Source: Kiloniellales bacterium (GTDB taxonomy: Bacteria; Pseudomonadota; Alphaproteobacteria; Kiloniellales; JAKSDN01). From it: 64,000 nt of DNA. The stretch lies in the NCBI GenBank assembly GCA_028280455.1, contig JANQLT010000057.1, positions 124,001 through 188,000 of the forward strand, given 5' to 3'. The first letter of the stretch is position 1. Every line of letters begins with the position of its first letter. The notes under the pieces are model-generated. The model had not been told where the DNA came from. It saw nothing but the letters and a program-made list of their open reading frames with translations, and ran no database searches. This document shows positions 18,974-29,173 of this stretch, piece by piece. The position numbers were made by a program, and so were the translations under genes.

Positions 18974-19120
18974 GCTCTGGCATCGGCTTTTCAGCAAGCA
19001 GTCGTGCTTGCAGCACAAAAGCAGCCTGTTTCACGCGAACCAAAGAAAAGGCTCATGGGGGAAGGACGTAACGAGCCCGGCCTTCGACGGCAAATCAGTT
19101 CCGAGAGATGAGGAGTCTTG

Positions 19121-20593
19121 ATGATCGGCATTACTTCGTATGGCGCATACCTGCCACGCCGCCGTTTAACGCGTCACTGCGTCACGGCGGCCAACAACTG
19201 GCGCGAAACTCCCGAACCGGCGTCGGGCCGGGACGAATGCGCGGTGGCGGCTTGGGACGAAGATAGCATCACAATGGCGGTCGAAGCCGCACGCGATGCG
19301 TTGCTCGACACGCCCCGCCAGGCAATCGACGCGATCTTCTTCGGCTCGACGACATTGCCGTTCATGGATCGGCAGAACGCGGGAATTCTCGTCGGTGCTC
19401 TCGCCATGCGTCAAGACGTAACCGCGGTCGACCTAACAGGATCACGGCGTGCCGGGACTGCCGCCCTCTCGACGGCCCTCGATAGTGTCCTGGCCGGAAC
19501 GACCTCGACCGCCCTTGCCGTGGCAAGCGACATGGAAGTGCCTCAGCCAGGCTCCAGCGATGAGATGCTGTTCGGACATGGCGCAGCGGCGGTCATCTTC
19601 GGCAACCAGAATCCGATTGCCGAAGTCCTATGCCGGTATGCCGTAACGACTGATTTCGTCGATCACTATCGCAGCGCGGAACAGGGCTTCAACTATCATT
19701 GGGAAGACCGCTGGATTCGAGACGAAGGCGTGCTCAAGATCGTTCCCACCGCTTTGTCAAAGGCGATGCAGATGGCGGACCTCGAAAGCAACGCTATCGA
19801 TCGGTTGATTCTATCGACGCCTGTTCCACGTGCGGCGTCGCGCTTAGCAAGCGCCGTTGGGATTCCCGCGGATCGACTGGCGGACGACCTCATCGGCGTC
19901 GCCGGTCGCGCTGGTTGCGCCCACCCGATTGTTGTCCTGGCACATGAATTGGAGCGTGCAAAGGCGAGCCAAACGATTGCGGTCGCGGTCTTTGGGCAGG
20001 GCTGCGATATTGTCATTCTTCGGACGACGGATCGTATTGAGAGCGTGAAGCCGAGGCGAGGCGTTGCCGGCCATTTGGCCAACCGACAAGAAGAAACGGA
20101 GTACGTCAGATACCTCTCGCTGATGGGTCTATTGCAATGCGATGAAGGAAAGCGTGCGGAGGCAGACAATCCAACGTCCCTTAGTCAGCTCTATCGTCGA
20201 CAGGACATGATTCATGGCCTGACCGGCGGTGTCTGCGGCGAGTGCGGAACGCGGCAGTTCCCCCAATCGCGCTACTGTGTTGCGCCGGATTGCCATGCAT
20301 TGGATACGCAAGAGCCAATCTCCTTTGCCGAAACCCCGGCAAAGATCATCACTTGGTCGGCGGATCACCTAACTTACTGTCCCGACCCTCCGTCGCTCTA
20401 CGGGATGATTCGCTTCGAGGGCGGCGGCCAGTTTCTCGCCAACTTCGCGGACATGCGCACCAAGGATGCAAGCGTGGGCCTTCAGATGCGCATGGTGTTC
20501 CGCATCAAGGACTTCGACAAAAAGAGGAGCTTCCGCCGCTACTTTTGGAAAGCTACGCCTGATCAACATATTGCTGGAGGTCGTCATGCCTAG
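19121..20593 (+). CDS. HMG-CoA synthase-like / DUF35 OB-fold zinc-ribbon fusion protein
   Basis: N-terminal IGITSYGAYLPRRRL...; C-terminal CGECGTRQFPQSRYCVAPDC zinc ribbon plus OB-fold (IITWSADHLTYCPDPPSLYGMIRFEGGGQFLANFADM). ATG at 19121 has SD GAGGAG; the track start at 19118 is TTG. Confidence 0.85.
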   Translation: MIGITSYGAYLPRRRLTRHCVTAANNWRETPEPASGRDECAVAAWDEDSITMAVEAARDALLDTPRQAIDAIFFGSTTLPFMDRQNAGILVGALAMRQDVTAVDLTGSRRAGTAALSTALDSVLAGTTSTALAVASDMEVPQPGSSDEMLFGHGAAAVIFGNQNPIAEVLCRYAVTTDFVDHYRSAEQGFNYHWEDRWIRDEGVLKIVPTALSKAMQMADLESNAIDRLILSTPVPRAASRLASAVGIPADRLADDLIGVAGRAGCAHPIVVLAHELERAKASQTIAVAVFGQGCDIVILRTTDRIESVKPRRGVAGHLANRQEETEYVRYLSLMGLLQCDEGKRAEADNPTSLSQLYRRQDMIHGLTGGVCGECGTRQFPQSRYCVAPDCHALDTQEPISFAETPAKIITWSADHLTYCPDPPSLYGMIRFEGGGQFLANFADMRTKDASVGLQMRMVFRIKDFDKKRSFRRYFWKATPDQHIAGGRHA

Positions 20594-21782
20594 TGGGTTC
20601 AGAGACAAGGTCGTAATCCTGGGGATGGGCTGTTCGAAGTTCGGCGAGCGGTGGGACTGCGATCCGGAAGGCCTGATGGTGGAAGCTTATGCGGAATGCC
20701 TGACTGACGCTGGCATCGAAAGTGGCCAGATAGAAGCTGCCTGGTTGGCGACATATTTGGATCATGTGCATGTCGGCAAGAGCGCCATTCCGATTTCCAT
20801 GGCCTTGCGTCTAGACAATATCCCGACGACGCGCGTAGAGAACATGTGCGCGAGCGGAACCGAGGCCCTGCGAGGTGCTGCCTACGCCGTTGCCGCTGGC
20901 GCATGCGACATCGCACTTGCTCTTGGCGTTGAGAAACTGAAGGACATTGGGTATGGCGGATTGCCCCAGCATAACCGAGGAGTGTTGAACAGCCTATGGT
21001 GGGCGAATTTCTCAGCGCCGGGGTCCTTCGCGCAGTTGGCCTCCGCTTATCGAGCAAAGAACAGCGTCGAGCGGGACCTTCTGAAGCGGGCAATTGCTCA
21101 TGTTTCCGTCAAGAGCCATCGGAACGGTGCTCTCAATCCTAAAGCACATCTGCAAAAAGCCGTCTCTGAGGAGATCGTGCTTCAGGCGCCGATGGTTGCG
21201 GAGCCGCTCGGGATCTATGACTGCTGCGGAGTCAGTGACGGCGCCGCTTGCGCCATCGTAACGACGCCGGAAATCGCTCGCTCCCTTGGCAAACGCGACC
21301 TTGTTGCCATCAAAGCGATGCAGATCGCAACGTCGAACGGCGTCGAGGCCGGCCACGAATCCTGGGATGGAAGCTGTCTCCCTACAACGCGGATTGCCTC
21401 AAAGCGAGCTTACGAAGAAGCCGGCGTTACCGATCCAAGACACGATATAGACCTGATCGAAGTGCATGATTGCTTCTCGATCACCGAGCTCGTGACGATG
21501 GAAGATCTGCATCTGTCTGACGATGGCGCAGCAATCACCGACGTTCTCGATGGCCGCTATGATGCGGACGGTCGGCAACCCTGCCAAATCGATGGCGGAC
21601 TAAAGTGCTTCGGCCATCCGATCGGCGCGTCGGGCCTTCGCATGGCCTACGAAGTCTACCTGCAACTGCTGGGGCGGGCCGCGAAACGTCAACTCGACAG
21701 ACCGTCAGTTGGGCTGACACACAATCTTGGCGGTGCTCCACATTGCAATGTGTCCTCGGTCGCCATCTTCGGCCTCATATAG
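20586..21782 (+). CDS. thiolase (SCP-2-type acetyl-CoA acetyltransferase-like)
   Basis: VENMCASGTEALRGAAYAVAAG (catalytic Cys), KCFGHPIGASGLR, LTHNLGGAPH; ATG overlaps the end of the upstream gene by 8 nt. Confidence 0.9.
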   Translation: MPSGFRDKVVILGMGCSKFGERWDCDPEGLMVEAYAECLTDAGIESGQIEAAWLATYLDHVHVGKSAIPISMALRLDNIPTTRVENMCASGTEALRGAAYAVAAGACDIALALGVEKLKDIGYGGLPQHNRGVLNSLWWANFSAPGSFAQLASAYRAKNSVERDLLKRAIAHVSVKSHRNGALNPKAHLQKAVSEEIVLQAPMVAEPLGIYDCCGVSDGAACAIVTTPEIARSLGKRDLVAIKAMQIATSNGVEAGHESWDGSCLPTTRIASKRAYEEAGVTDPRHDIDLIEVHDCFSITELVTMEDLHLSDDGAAITDVLDGRYDADGRQPCQIDGGLKCFGHPIGASGLRMAYEVYLQLLGRAAKRQLDRPSVGLTHNLGGAPHCNVSSVAIFGLI

Positions 21783-21835
21783 TGGACTGCTCGGCGCGGC
21801 CTTCACCATGGCGCCTGTTCGAGGCACCCTCGCGA

Positions 21836-22747
21836 CTAAGCGGAGAGATGAGATCGGGCTTGCCCGACGATATCGATGCCAATCCGATTGCCCCAAGCCT
21901 GGAGAATTCTCACTGCGACGGGGCCAGGATTGCCGCTGCCGACTTTGGCGGCATTCACGCTGGTCACGGGAAGCAAGCAATAGCTTGTCGCGGTTACGAA
22001 CGCTTCCTCTGCGTTGGAAACGTCATAGAGATTGATGTGTCGAAGCTCCGTCGGGATCTCCAGCTCGGCTGCAATCTCGAGTGCCATCCGCCTCGAGATT
22101 CCGGAAAGCGCCGACTTCGTGGGCGATGTGAGGAGCGTCCCGTTCCGCACTATGAAGAAATTACAGGTTATGCCTTGAGCTAAGTTGCCGTCTATATCCA
22201 TCAGAATCGGAATGGCGCCCGGCTGGCTGCGCGCAACGTAGAGGTCGGCGAGATTGTAGTGCATCCGGCTCGTTGTCTTGATGCGAGGATCGAAGCACTG
22301 GTCCGGAACCTCCCGGAACGGTGGGGTGACAACGTCGTGGCCGACCTCATAGCGGCGCGCGAAGGAAGAGAAGCTGATGGGCTCGCTTACGATAAAGACG
22401 TTTGGACTCAAATGGGTCAGTTGAACCTTTCGATCGATCATACCGCGAGTCACGAAGACCCGCACCAGCAGGTCGCCGTTCGGCGGTAGCATCCGGCAGT
22501 TGCGCACCGCAACTTCCCGGGTCGCCCCCTCCAGCTCAGCCATTCTTTCGCCGATAGCAAGACCCGCATAGCTCATGGACTGCGCGAGCCGTGCGAGGTG
22601 CTCCGCTAGCAGATAGGGCTTGTGTTGCACGGTGCGCAGCGTGTCAAAGACGGCATCTGCGCAGAAGAAACCTCTATCGAGAGGAGAAACACGGGCCTCC
22701 GACTCGGGAACGATCTCCCCGTTGACGTATGCGACCGGACCTTCCAT
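21836..22747 (-). CDS. class IV aminotransferase (branched-chain/D-amino acid aminotransferase-like)
   Basis: VNGEIVPESEARVSPLDRGFFCADAVFDTLR...; ...DIDGNLAQGITCNFFIVRNGTLLTSPTKSALSGISR. Confidence 0.9.
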   Translation of the reverse strand: MEGPVAYVNGEIVPESEARVSPLDRGFFCADAVFDTLRTVQHKPYLLAEHLARLAQSMSYAGLAIGERMAELEGATREVAVRNCRMLPPNGDLLVRVFVTRGMIDRKVQLTHLSPNVFIVSEPISFSSFARRYEVGHDVVTPPFREVPDQCFDPRIKTTSRMHYNLADLYVARSQPGAIPILMDIDGNLAQGITCNFFIVRNGTLLTSPTKSALSGISRRMALEIAAELEIPTELRHINLYDVSNAEEAFVTATSYCLLPVTSVNAAKVGSGNPGPVAVRILQAWGNRIGIDIVGQARSHLSA

Positions 22748-22894
22748 GTGATACCTCTTTGCAAGCAGACAGTTTTCGACGGCTAGGGCGTGTCAGTGGA
22801 CGTCACAAAGGTGCTGCCGGCGCTGCGAGAAACCGGAAACCGACTTCTCCCTTCGGCAAGCTGGTCGACGACAAATCCGGCTTCCGACAGGCGG

Positions 22895-24985
22895 TCAATC
22901 GCTTGCAGGCGATTCGCGTAGCTGAATGTCCAACCATCCGAGCCCGTTCACGCTGGCGAGGTCTCCATCGTTGATCAGAACAGTCGTCGTATCGGCTTCG
23001 AAGAGTCCTGGCCCAAGAAAAGTCTGGCCTGTAGAGAGCTGATCGACTTTGTACGATGGCACTTCCAGCCATTGTCCCAACCAAGCTCGCCGACTTTCCG
23101 GCTTTGGCGGGGGCGTGTCCGGTCGAACGCCGGCAGAGTATGGGGCGGCGTCGATCTCTCCTATGCCGGCAACGCGGGCGTTGACGAAGACGACCTCGCT
23201 GTCCTTCGACGCGTACGTGTAGAGTTCTTCATGCCGGTTGTGGAAACGCTCCTGCACGCGGTCCACCAGGGCTCCTGCTTGCCAATCGAGATCGCCCAAA
23301 GCCACATCGATCTCGTAGATCTGCTCGCCGTAACGCATCTCGGCCCAACGCTCGAACTTCAGTGGTCCATCGAACCAGGAGCTCAATCGGTCCGCTGCAC
23401 AATCCTCGATCTCCTGGTAGATCTCGCGAATTCTACGGTCGCTAAACGTGCAGAGCTCGTTCATGTAGGTGCGGCTTAGCTCGTAGCGAAGATCGGTTGT
23501 CAACATACCCCAGGCGGAAAATACGGACGCAACCGTCGGAACAACCACTCTTGGAATCTCGAGCTCCCGGGCGACCTCCACTGCATGAAGGCCTGCCGCA
23601 CCGCCCGAGCTAAGCAAGACAAAGTGACGCGGATCCAGTCCCTGCCTGAGCGTGATCATCCTTATGCCGTCGGCCATCTTCAGGTTGATCATGCGATAGA
23701 CACCGGCCGCCGCTTCGATCCGGTCGAGGCCCAACTGCGCAGCAAGCCTATCCAGCGCCGCCTCGGCCGCCTCCTTGTCTAGAGGTTGACTTCCGCCAAG
23801 GAAGGAAGCGGGATTCAGATAGCCCAATACGACATTGGCGTCGGTTACCGTCGCGGCCGTGCCGCCACCGGAGTAGCAGGCGGGGCCAGGTTCGGCACCG
23901 GCACTCTCCGGGCCGACCATGAGCGTTCCGACAGAGTCGACTCGCGCGATAGTGCCGCCTCCTGCACCGACACTGGCTATATCGAGACTGCGCAAAGCAA
24001 TACGTTCGCCTGCAAGCTCTCGCTGTGTCGAAAGAGGGACTTGAAAGTTGGCTATCACGGAAACATCGGTACTGGTGCCGCCCATGTCGAACGGCACCAG
24101 ATTGGGAGTGTCCAGGAGCTCTGCAGATTGACGCGAACCGGCAATGCCTCCTGCAGGGCCTGAGAAAATCGTCGCAGCAGCCAAACGAGCTGCTTCTTCG
24201 ACCGGAGCCATGCCACCATGCGAGAGTATTATGAAGATGTCCTTCGAAAGCCCAGCCTCAAGCAGCCTACGCTGCAGGTTGGTAAGGTAGAAGTGAACAA
24301 CTGGTCCCACATAGGCGTTCACGACGGTGGTCGAGAATCTCTCGTATTCCTTGATTTGCGGAAATACGTCGCTCGACGCAGATACATAAACGGAAGGCAG
24401 CTTTTGCTTCACCCGTTCGAGAGTTCGGACTTCGTGTTCGGGATTCTCGTAGGCATGAAGGAAGCACACAGCGACCGCTGCAACATCCTTCTCTTCCATC
24501 GACGCAATGGCTGAATCTATTGAATCCAGATCGAGAGGAACAGATATCGATCCATCCGGCTTCAGTCTTTCCCGGATGCCATAGCGCAGGTCGCGCGGCA
24601 CCAGAGGCTCGACCGGAGGCATCCGCAGGTTGTAGCGTTCACTTTTCAACCCTTCGCGCATTTCAAGCACGTCTCGATGGCCTTCAGTCGTAAGGAGAGC
24701 GACGCGCGCACCTTTGCGTTCCAGGAGCGCGTTCACAGCCACGGTCGACCCATGGACAACTCTCTCGGTCCGGCCGAGCAGCTCGTTGAGGCTGAGAGCG
24801 TGTCTGGCGGCCAGTTTTTCCAGGCCGGCCATGACGCCGATCGATTGGTCCCTGGGCGTCGACGGTGACTTGACGAAGATCGTATGGCCTTCGCCGTCTA
24901 CCGATACCAAGTCAGTGTAGGTTCCGCCGACGTCGACACCGATGCAAAACGAGCTCACGTCAAGAACGCTCAATACGGCCATCAA
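22895..24985 (-). CDS. hyuA: hydantoinase/oxoprolinase A-type subunit
   Basis: 696 aa; CIGVDVGGTYTDLVSVD, ERVVHGSTVAVNALLERKGARVALLTTEGHRDVLEMR, GGMAPVEEAARLAAATIFSGPAGGIAGS, FDMGGTSTDVSVI. Confidence 0.92.
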   Translation of the reverse strand: MMAVLSVLDVSSFCIGVDVGGTYTDLVSVDGEGHTIFVKSPSTPRDQSIGVMAGLEKLAARHALSLNELLGRTERVVHGSTVAVNALLERKGARVALLTTEGHRDVLEMREGLKSERYNLRMPPVEPLVPRDLRYGIRERLKPDGSISVPLDLDSIDSAIASMEEKDVAAVAVCFLHAYENPEHEVRTLERVKQKLPSVYVSASSDVFPQIKEYERFSTTVVNAYVGPVVHFYLTNLQRRLLEAGLSKDIFIILSHGGMAPVEEAARLAAATIFSGPAGGIAGSRQSAELLDTPNLVPFDMGGTSTDVSVIANFQVPLSTQRELAGERIALRSLDIASVGAGGGTIARVDSVGTLMVGPESAGAEPGPACYSGGGTAATVTDANVVLGYLNPASFLGGSQPLDKEAAEAALDRLAAQLGLDRIEAAAGVYRMINLKMADGIRMITLRQGLDPRHFVLLSSGGAAGLHAVEVARELEIPRVVVPTVASVFSAWGMLTTDLRYELSRTYMNELCTFSDRRIREIYQEIEDCAADRLSSWFDGPLKFERWAEMRYGEQIYEIDVALGDLDWQAGALVDRVQERFHNRHEELYTYASKDSEVVFVNARVAGIGEIDAAPYSAGVRPDTPPPKPESRRAWLGQWLEVPSYKVDQLSTGQTFLGPGLFEADTTTVLINDGDLASVNGLGWLDIQLRESPASD

Positions 24986-26627
24986 CCAGGCCGGCTTCGA
25001 TGTCGCGCTGAATTGCCTTGGGGCTACGCTTTGAGGGCGGGCCCCAACCTCCGCCGCCGGCCGATCTGATCTCCAGGACGTCCCGGGGCCGGATCTCTAT
25101 GCCGACCGCCTTGGTGGGAAGGTCGCGGGGCTCTCGATCATCGGAAAGAACCCGGTAGCAATGGGGAGCGCCAGCTTCGCCGCCAAGCAATCCGCAAGCG
25201 CCATATCGAACGCCCTCGCCTGCCGTGTTTACCGATACTGGCGTCTCCGTCTCAATGAGCAGCTCGAGGTCTACACCAAGCCCGCCCCGATACTCGCCGT
25301 CGCCTCCGGAGTCTTGTCGGAACTCATGCTTTCTGAAGTGGAGCGGGAAACGGACCTCGGCTACTTCGATGCTGCCGAACTTGGCGCCGCCGACTATGTG
25401 CCACTCTCCGCCGCACGACCAACCGTCCCCGGCCGGCGAAGCGCCGCCTCCGGGCCGTGCGTGAAACATGTGCCAGATGAACTTGTGGCCGTTTCGGGGA
25501 TCGACTCCTTCCATGGCCAGCCTGAACCGCCTACACCAGCCAGCCATTGTGCGATCCGGACAGGAGGCAGAGAGAGCCTTGACGATCGCCTCGACAATTT
25601 CGTTCGCAGGGTGACTCGTACAGAAGCAAACCGGCCGATCATCGTCCGCCCAAACAATAGTGCCCTTCTTCGCCACCACTGACAGAGGGCGAAAAGTACC
25701 GGAGTTCTTTGGGATTTGCGGGTCAAGCAGGTACGCGAAAGCCATCGCGACCGCCGCTTGCATATTGGCGTGCGACGAGTTTACGAAACCTCTGGTTTGC
25801 TCGTCCGAGCCGGTCAAGTCGACTTCGACACTGTCTCCGCTCTTCGTGACCTTGGCCAGGATACGGATGTTCTCCGTCCCATGGCCATCGTCCTCCAGGA
25901 AGGCTTCGCCAAGAAACACGCCATCCGTCCAAGTAGAAACGACTTGCCTCGCATGCTTCTCCGCAGAGTCCAGAATCAGATCGACCGCTCCCAAAATCAC
26001 GTCGACGTCGATCTCCTTGAACAGGTCTTGCAGTCGCGCTTCACCCAGCCGCGCCGCGCCGACCATCGCAGCGAGATCACCTAGGAAGTCACGGCCATTG
26101 CGGACGTTAAGCTCCAATAGCCTAAGCAGGTCCTCGCGCAACCTTCCCGCCTCATAGAGACGAACCGGCGGCAAACGGATTCCCTCCTGCCATATGTCAG
26201 TGGCCGAGGGGTTGTATCCACCGTGCGTGGAGCCGCCGATGTCACTCATATGTGCGCGAACGATCGTCCAGAACAGCCGGCGATCGCCCGCGAACACGGG
26301 AACGAATGCGGTGACATCGGGCAGATGACTGCCGCCATTGTGCGGGTCATTGATGAGGAAGACGTCGCCTGGCTGTATGTCTTTGATCGCTTCTTCGACG
26401 GCGTGGGTCGCCCATGGCAATGCACCGATGTGGATGGGAAGATGATCGGCTTGAGCAACCAGCATTCCCTCGGGGTCGCAAATGGCGATCGAGAAGTCTC
26501 GACTCGCGTTCAGGATCTGCGAATAGGAGGTCCGCAGCATCGCCTCTCCCATCTGCGTTATGATGGAACTGAAGCGATGCTCTACGACTGAACGTGTAAT
26601 CGGATCTACTTTGGTTTGTTGGTTCAT
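24960..26627 (-). CDS. hyuB: hydantoinase/oxoprolinase B-type subunit
   Basis: VEHRFSSIITQMGEAMLRTSYSQILNASRDFSIAICDPEGMLVAQADHLPIHIGALP...NDPHNGGSHLPDVT; overlaps hyuA by 26 nt. Confidence 0.92.
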   Translation of the reverse strand: MNQQTKVDPITRSVVEHRFSSIITQMGEAMLRTSYSQILNASRDFSIAICDPEGMLVAQADHLPIHIGALPWATHAVEEAIKDIQPGDVFLINDPHNGGSHLPDVTAFVPVFAGDRRLFWTIVRAHMSDIGGSTHGGYNPSATDIWQEGIRLPPVRLYEAGRLREDLLRLLELNVRNGRDFLGDLAAMVGAARLGEARLQDLFKEIDVDVILGAVDLILDSAEKHARQVVSTWTDGVFLGEAFLEDDGHGTENIRILAKVTKSGDSVEVDLTGSDEQTRGFVNSSHANMQAAVAMAFAYLLDPQIPKNSGTFRPLSVVAKKGTIVWADDDRPVCFCTSHPANEIVEAIVKALSASCPDRTMAGWCRRFRLAMEGVDPRNGHKFIWHMFHARPGGGASPAGDGWSCGGEWHIVGGAKFGSIEVAEVRFPLHFRKHEFRQDSGGDGEYRGGLGVDLELLIETETPVSVNTAGEGVRYGACGLLGGEAGAPHCYRVLSDDREPRDLPTKAVGIEIRPRDVLEIRSAGGGGWGPPSKRSPKAIQRDIEAGLVDGRIERS

Positions 26628-26837
26628 TGCGCCTGCTCTCAAGGCCAACGGAACGTCTCATGCGATCGAGATTTCTGACTTGGCTATGCCCTAGCCCTTT
26701 GGCGGTTTGGCGACCGCTTCGGGCTCTGCGCGCTCGGCTGGCGGGCCGAAGGCACCCGGGCATGACGGTTCGTCGATGCGATCGGATAGTGAGTTGAGCA
26801 TTGATTGCACCCTTGGCTCCCGATATTATCTCAATAA

Positions 26838-26854
26838 TCGGAACTTTATTCCGA
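26838..26854. promoter_or_regulatory. putative IclR operator
   Basis: TCGGAA-CTTTA-TTCCGA, perfect 6-bp inverted repeat with 5-nt spacer, between divergent hyuB and the iclR-type gene. Confidence 0.6.
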
Positions 26855-27086
26855 ATCATAAGCCGGCGTGACTTCTTAGGCGGACCGGGGCATGAGGTCA
26901 AGTCCGAGACTTCCCGGATTGCCGGGTCCTTGATCTATCTCTCCAGCTCCCAACAGGCCGAAATCGCATGCGGCAATGCACAAAACATAGTGAAGTAATG
27001 AAGATCGGAAGTCGGCTTTTCTCATAGCCAGCCAACGTTTATTACAGTATTATGCACGTTTAATGGGGAATTTGGCGGGGGAGGTT

Positions 27087-27869
27087 ATGTCCGACAAGGA
27101 AAAACAGCGGCCGTTCGAGCGATATCTAGAGATTATGGAAGTAATCGCCGCTTCTCATGACGGGCTGAGATTGATTGATATCGCCTCGGTCACCGGCTTG
27201 CCGAAGCCGACAATTCACCGCCTCGTGCAAGCCCTGGTGGAGGCCGACGTTGTCGAAACCGACGGCGAACGCGGGCGCAATTTCACCGTCGCACCCAGGT
27301 TGTGGCGATTGTTGTACTTGGCTCTAAACCGCGAATCCGTCGCCAACTACGCGCTTATCGTTTGTGCGCAGGCGGCCGCGCAATTGAACGAGACCTGCTA
27401 CATCGCGCGTCTTGGAACGAATGAGATCCGAATCATCGCGCGCAGCGTTCCGGAAAAGGGCTATCGACTACATGTGACCCCCGGCGAGATACCGCCGCCC
27501 CATGCCGCCGCGGCGGCAAAGTCGATTCTAGCCTTCCAGAACGAGGCGCTTCTCCCCCGGTACTACCCGAAGTCATTGGCACGCCTGACCGAGTTCACCA
27601 AGACCGATTTGGCTGCCTGCCTTGCCGAGCTTGAAACGGTCAGGTCGCAAAAATTCGCCATCTGCGACAAGGAAATCGACGAATTCGTCATGGCCTACGC
27701 CGTCCCAATCGAACTTCCGAATGCGGGAGTCCTATTCAGTATCGGCGTGACCGGTCCAGTTACGCGTTTGCTTCAACACACGGTCGATCACTATGTCGAA
27801 GCCCTGCATGTCGCCGGCGACAGATTCTCAGAGATGCTGCAAACGACTGAAGACCTTCTTCCACGCTAA
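27087..27869 (+). CDS. IclR family transcriptional regulator
   Basis: ERYLEIMEVIAASHDGLRLIDIASVTGLPKPTIHRLVQALVEADVVE; ATG 27087 preceded by GGGGGAGG. Confidence 0.92.
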   Translation: MSDKEKQRPFERYLEIMEVIAASHDGLRLIDIASVTGLPKPTIHRLVQALVEADVVETDGERGRNFTVAPRLWRLLYLALNRESVANYALIVCAQAAAQLNETCYIARLGTNEIRIIARSVPEKGYRLHVTPGEIPPPHAAAAAKSILAFQNEALLPRYYPKSLARLTEFTKTDLAACLAELETVRSQKFAICDKEIDEFVMAYAVPIELPNAGVLFSIGVTGPVTRLLQHTVDHYVEALHVAGDRFSEMLQTTEDLLPR

Positions 27870-29170
27870 AACAGCATATTCGGTAGAACCAATATTATCT
27901 CCGGAAAGAGCATACAAACGCCGAGCCCGATCATCATAAGGACCACGAACGGCAATACAGAGCGATAGATATCCGTGACGACGACGCCGGGCGGCGCCAC
28001 CCCTTTCAAATAGAACAGATTGTAGCCGAATGGCGGCGTCAGGAACCCGATCTCCATCGCAATGATGAACAGGATCCCGAACCAGACCGGATCGAAACCG
28101 AGGCTGATGATGATCGGGACGAAGACCGGAACGGTGATCATAATGATGCCGATCGTATCCAGAACCATGCCCAACAGGATGAGTATCAGCATGATTGTCA
28201 GCAAAACGAGGTAACGATTGAGGTCGAGATCCAAGACAAACCCTTCGATCAGGCGGGCCGCCCCGATACTCGTATAGAACGTAGACAGTGCCGCAGCGCC
28301 GATAATGATCCAGAAAGAAAGGCAACTGTATCGCAGCGTCTCCTCACAGGCCTCACGGACCAATGGCCAGGACAGGCGGCCACGCAAAACCGTCGCAATC
28401 ACGCTGCCAAGGGCTCCGACGGCAGCAGATTCCGAGACACTCGCCAGTCCCGTCAATATCGAGCCGAGCACACAAACGACCAGAAGGCCCGGTACGACAA
28501 GCCCTTTCAGAGAAGAGAACTTCTCCGCCAAGCTGTAGGTCCGTTCCGGGACGCCGACCAAGCTCGGCTGAAGCGCGCTTCGCGTGAGAATGTACAAACA
28601 GAAAAAGGCCGCAAGCATCAATCCGGGCAGGATGCCTCCAGCATACAACTTCCCGATCGACGTAGAAGAAATCACGCCATAAATGATCATCGTGACACTT
28701 GGGGGAATCAGAATCCCAAGCGACCCGCCAGCGGCCACGCTCCCCAAGGCGATGTTCTTGTGGTAGTGGCGCGACAACATCGCCGGCAAGGCGATGAGCC
28801 CCATTGAAATCGTCGCCGCTCCTGATATGCCAGCCATGGCCGCAAAAACCGTACAGACAAAAATGGTCCCCACGGCCAATCCGCCCTTAACCCCGCCGAA
28901 GAACCGCGATATGGACTCGAACAGCTCTTCGGCGATCTGCGACCGCTGGAGCATGGCCGCCATAAAAATGAACAACGGAACTGAGGTCAGCTCAAAACTC
29001 GACGTGACGGCGAATCCCTTCATTGGCAGAATCGCCAAGGCGTTCGGGTTCCATGCAAAGTAGATGAACCCGACGGAGATACCGCCGAGCGCAATCGCGA
29101 TCGGAACGCCCATCGCCAAGACAAAAATCATGCTTCCGAAGAGCAGGATTGTTCCCAACCCGGCATCCAT
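27866..29170 (-). CDS. dctM: TRAP transporter large permease (DctM)
   Basis: 434 aa hydrophobic, GSVAAGGSLGILIPPSVTMIIYG motif. Confidence 0.93.
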   Translation of the reverse strand: MDAGLGTILLFGSMIFVLAMGVPIAIALGGISVGFIYFAWNPNALAILPMKGFAVTSSFELTSVPLFIFMAAMLQRSQIAEELFESISRFFGGVKGGLAVGTIFVCTVFAAMAGISGAATISMGLIALPAMLSRHYHKNIALGSVAAGGSLGILIPPSVTMIIYGVISSTSIGKLYAGGILPGLMLAAFFCLYILTRSALQPSLVGVPERTYSLAEKFSSLKGLVVPGLLVVCVLGSILTGLASVSESAAVGALGSVIATVLRGRLSWPLVREACEETLRYSCLSFWIIIGAAALSTFYTSIGAARLIEGFVLDLDLNRYLVLLTIMLILILLGMVLDTIGIIMITVPVFVPIIISLGFDPVWFGILFIIAMEIGFLTPPFGYNLFYLKGVAPPGVVVTDIYRSVLPFVVLMMIGLGVCMLFPEIILVLPNMLF

Positions 29171-29173
29171 GGG

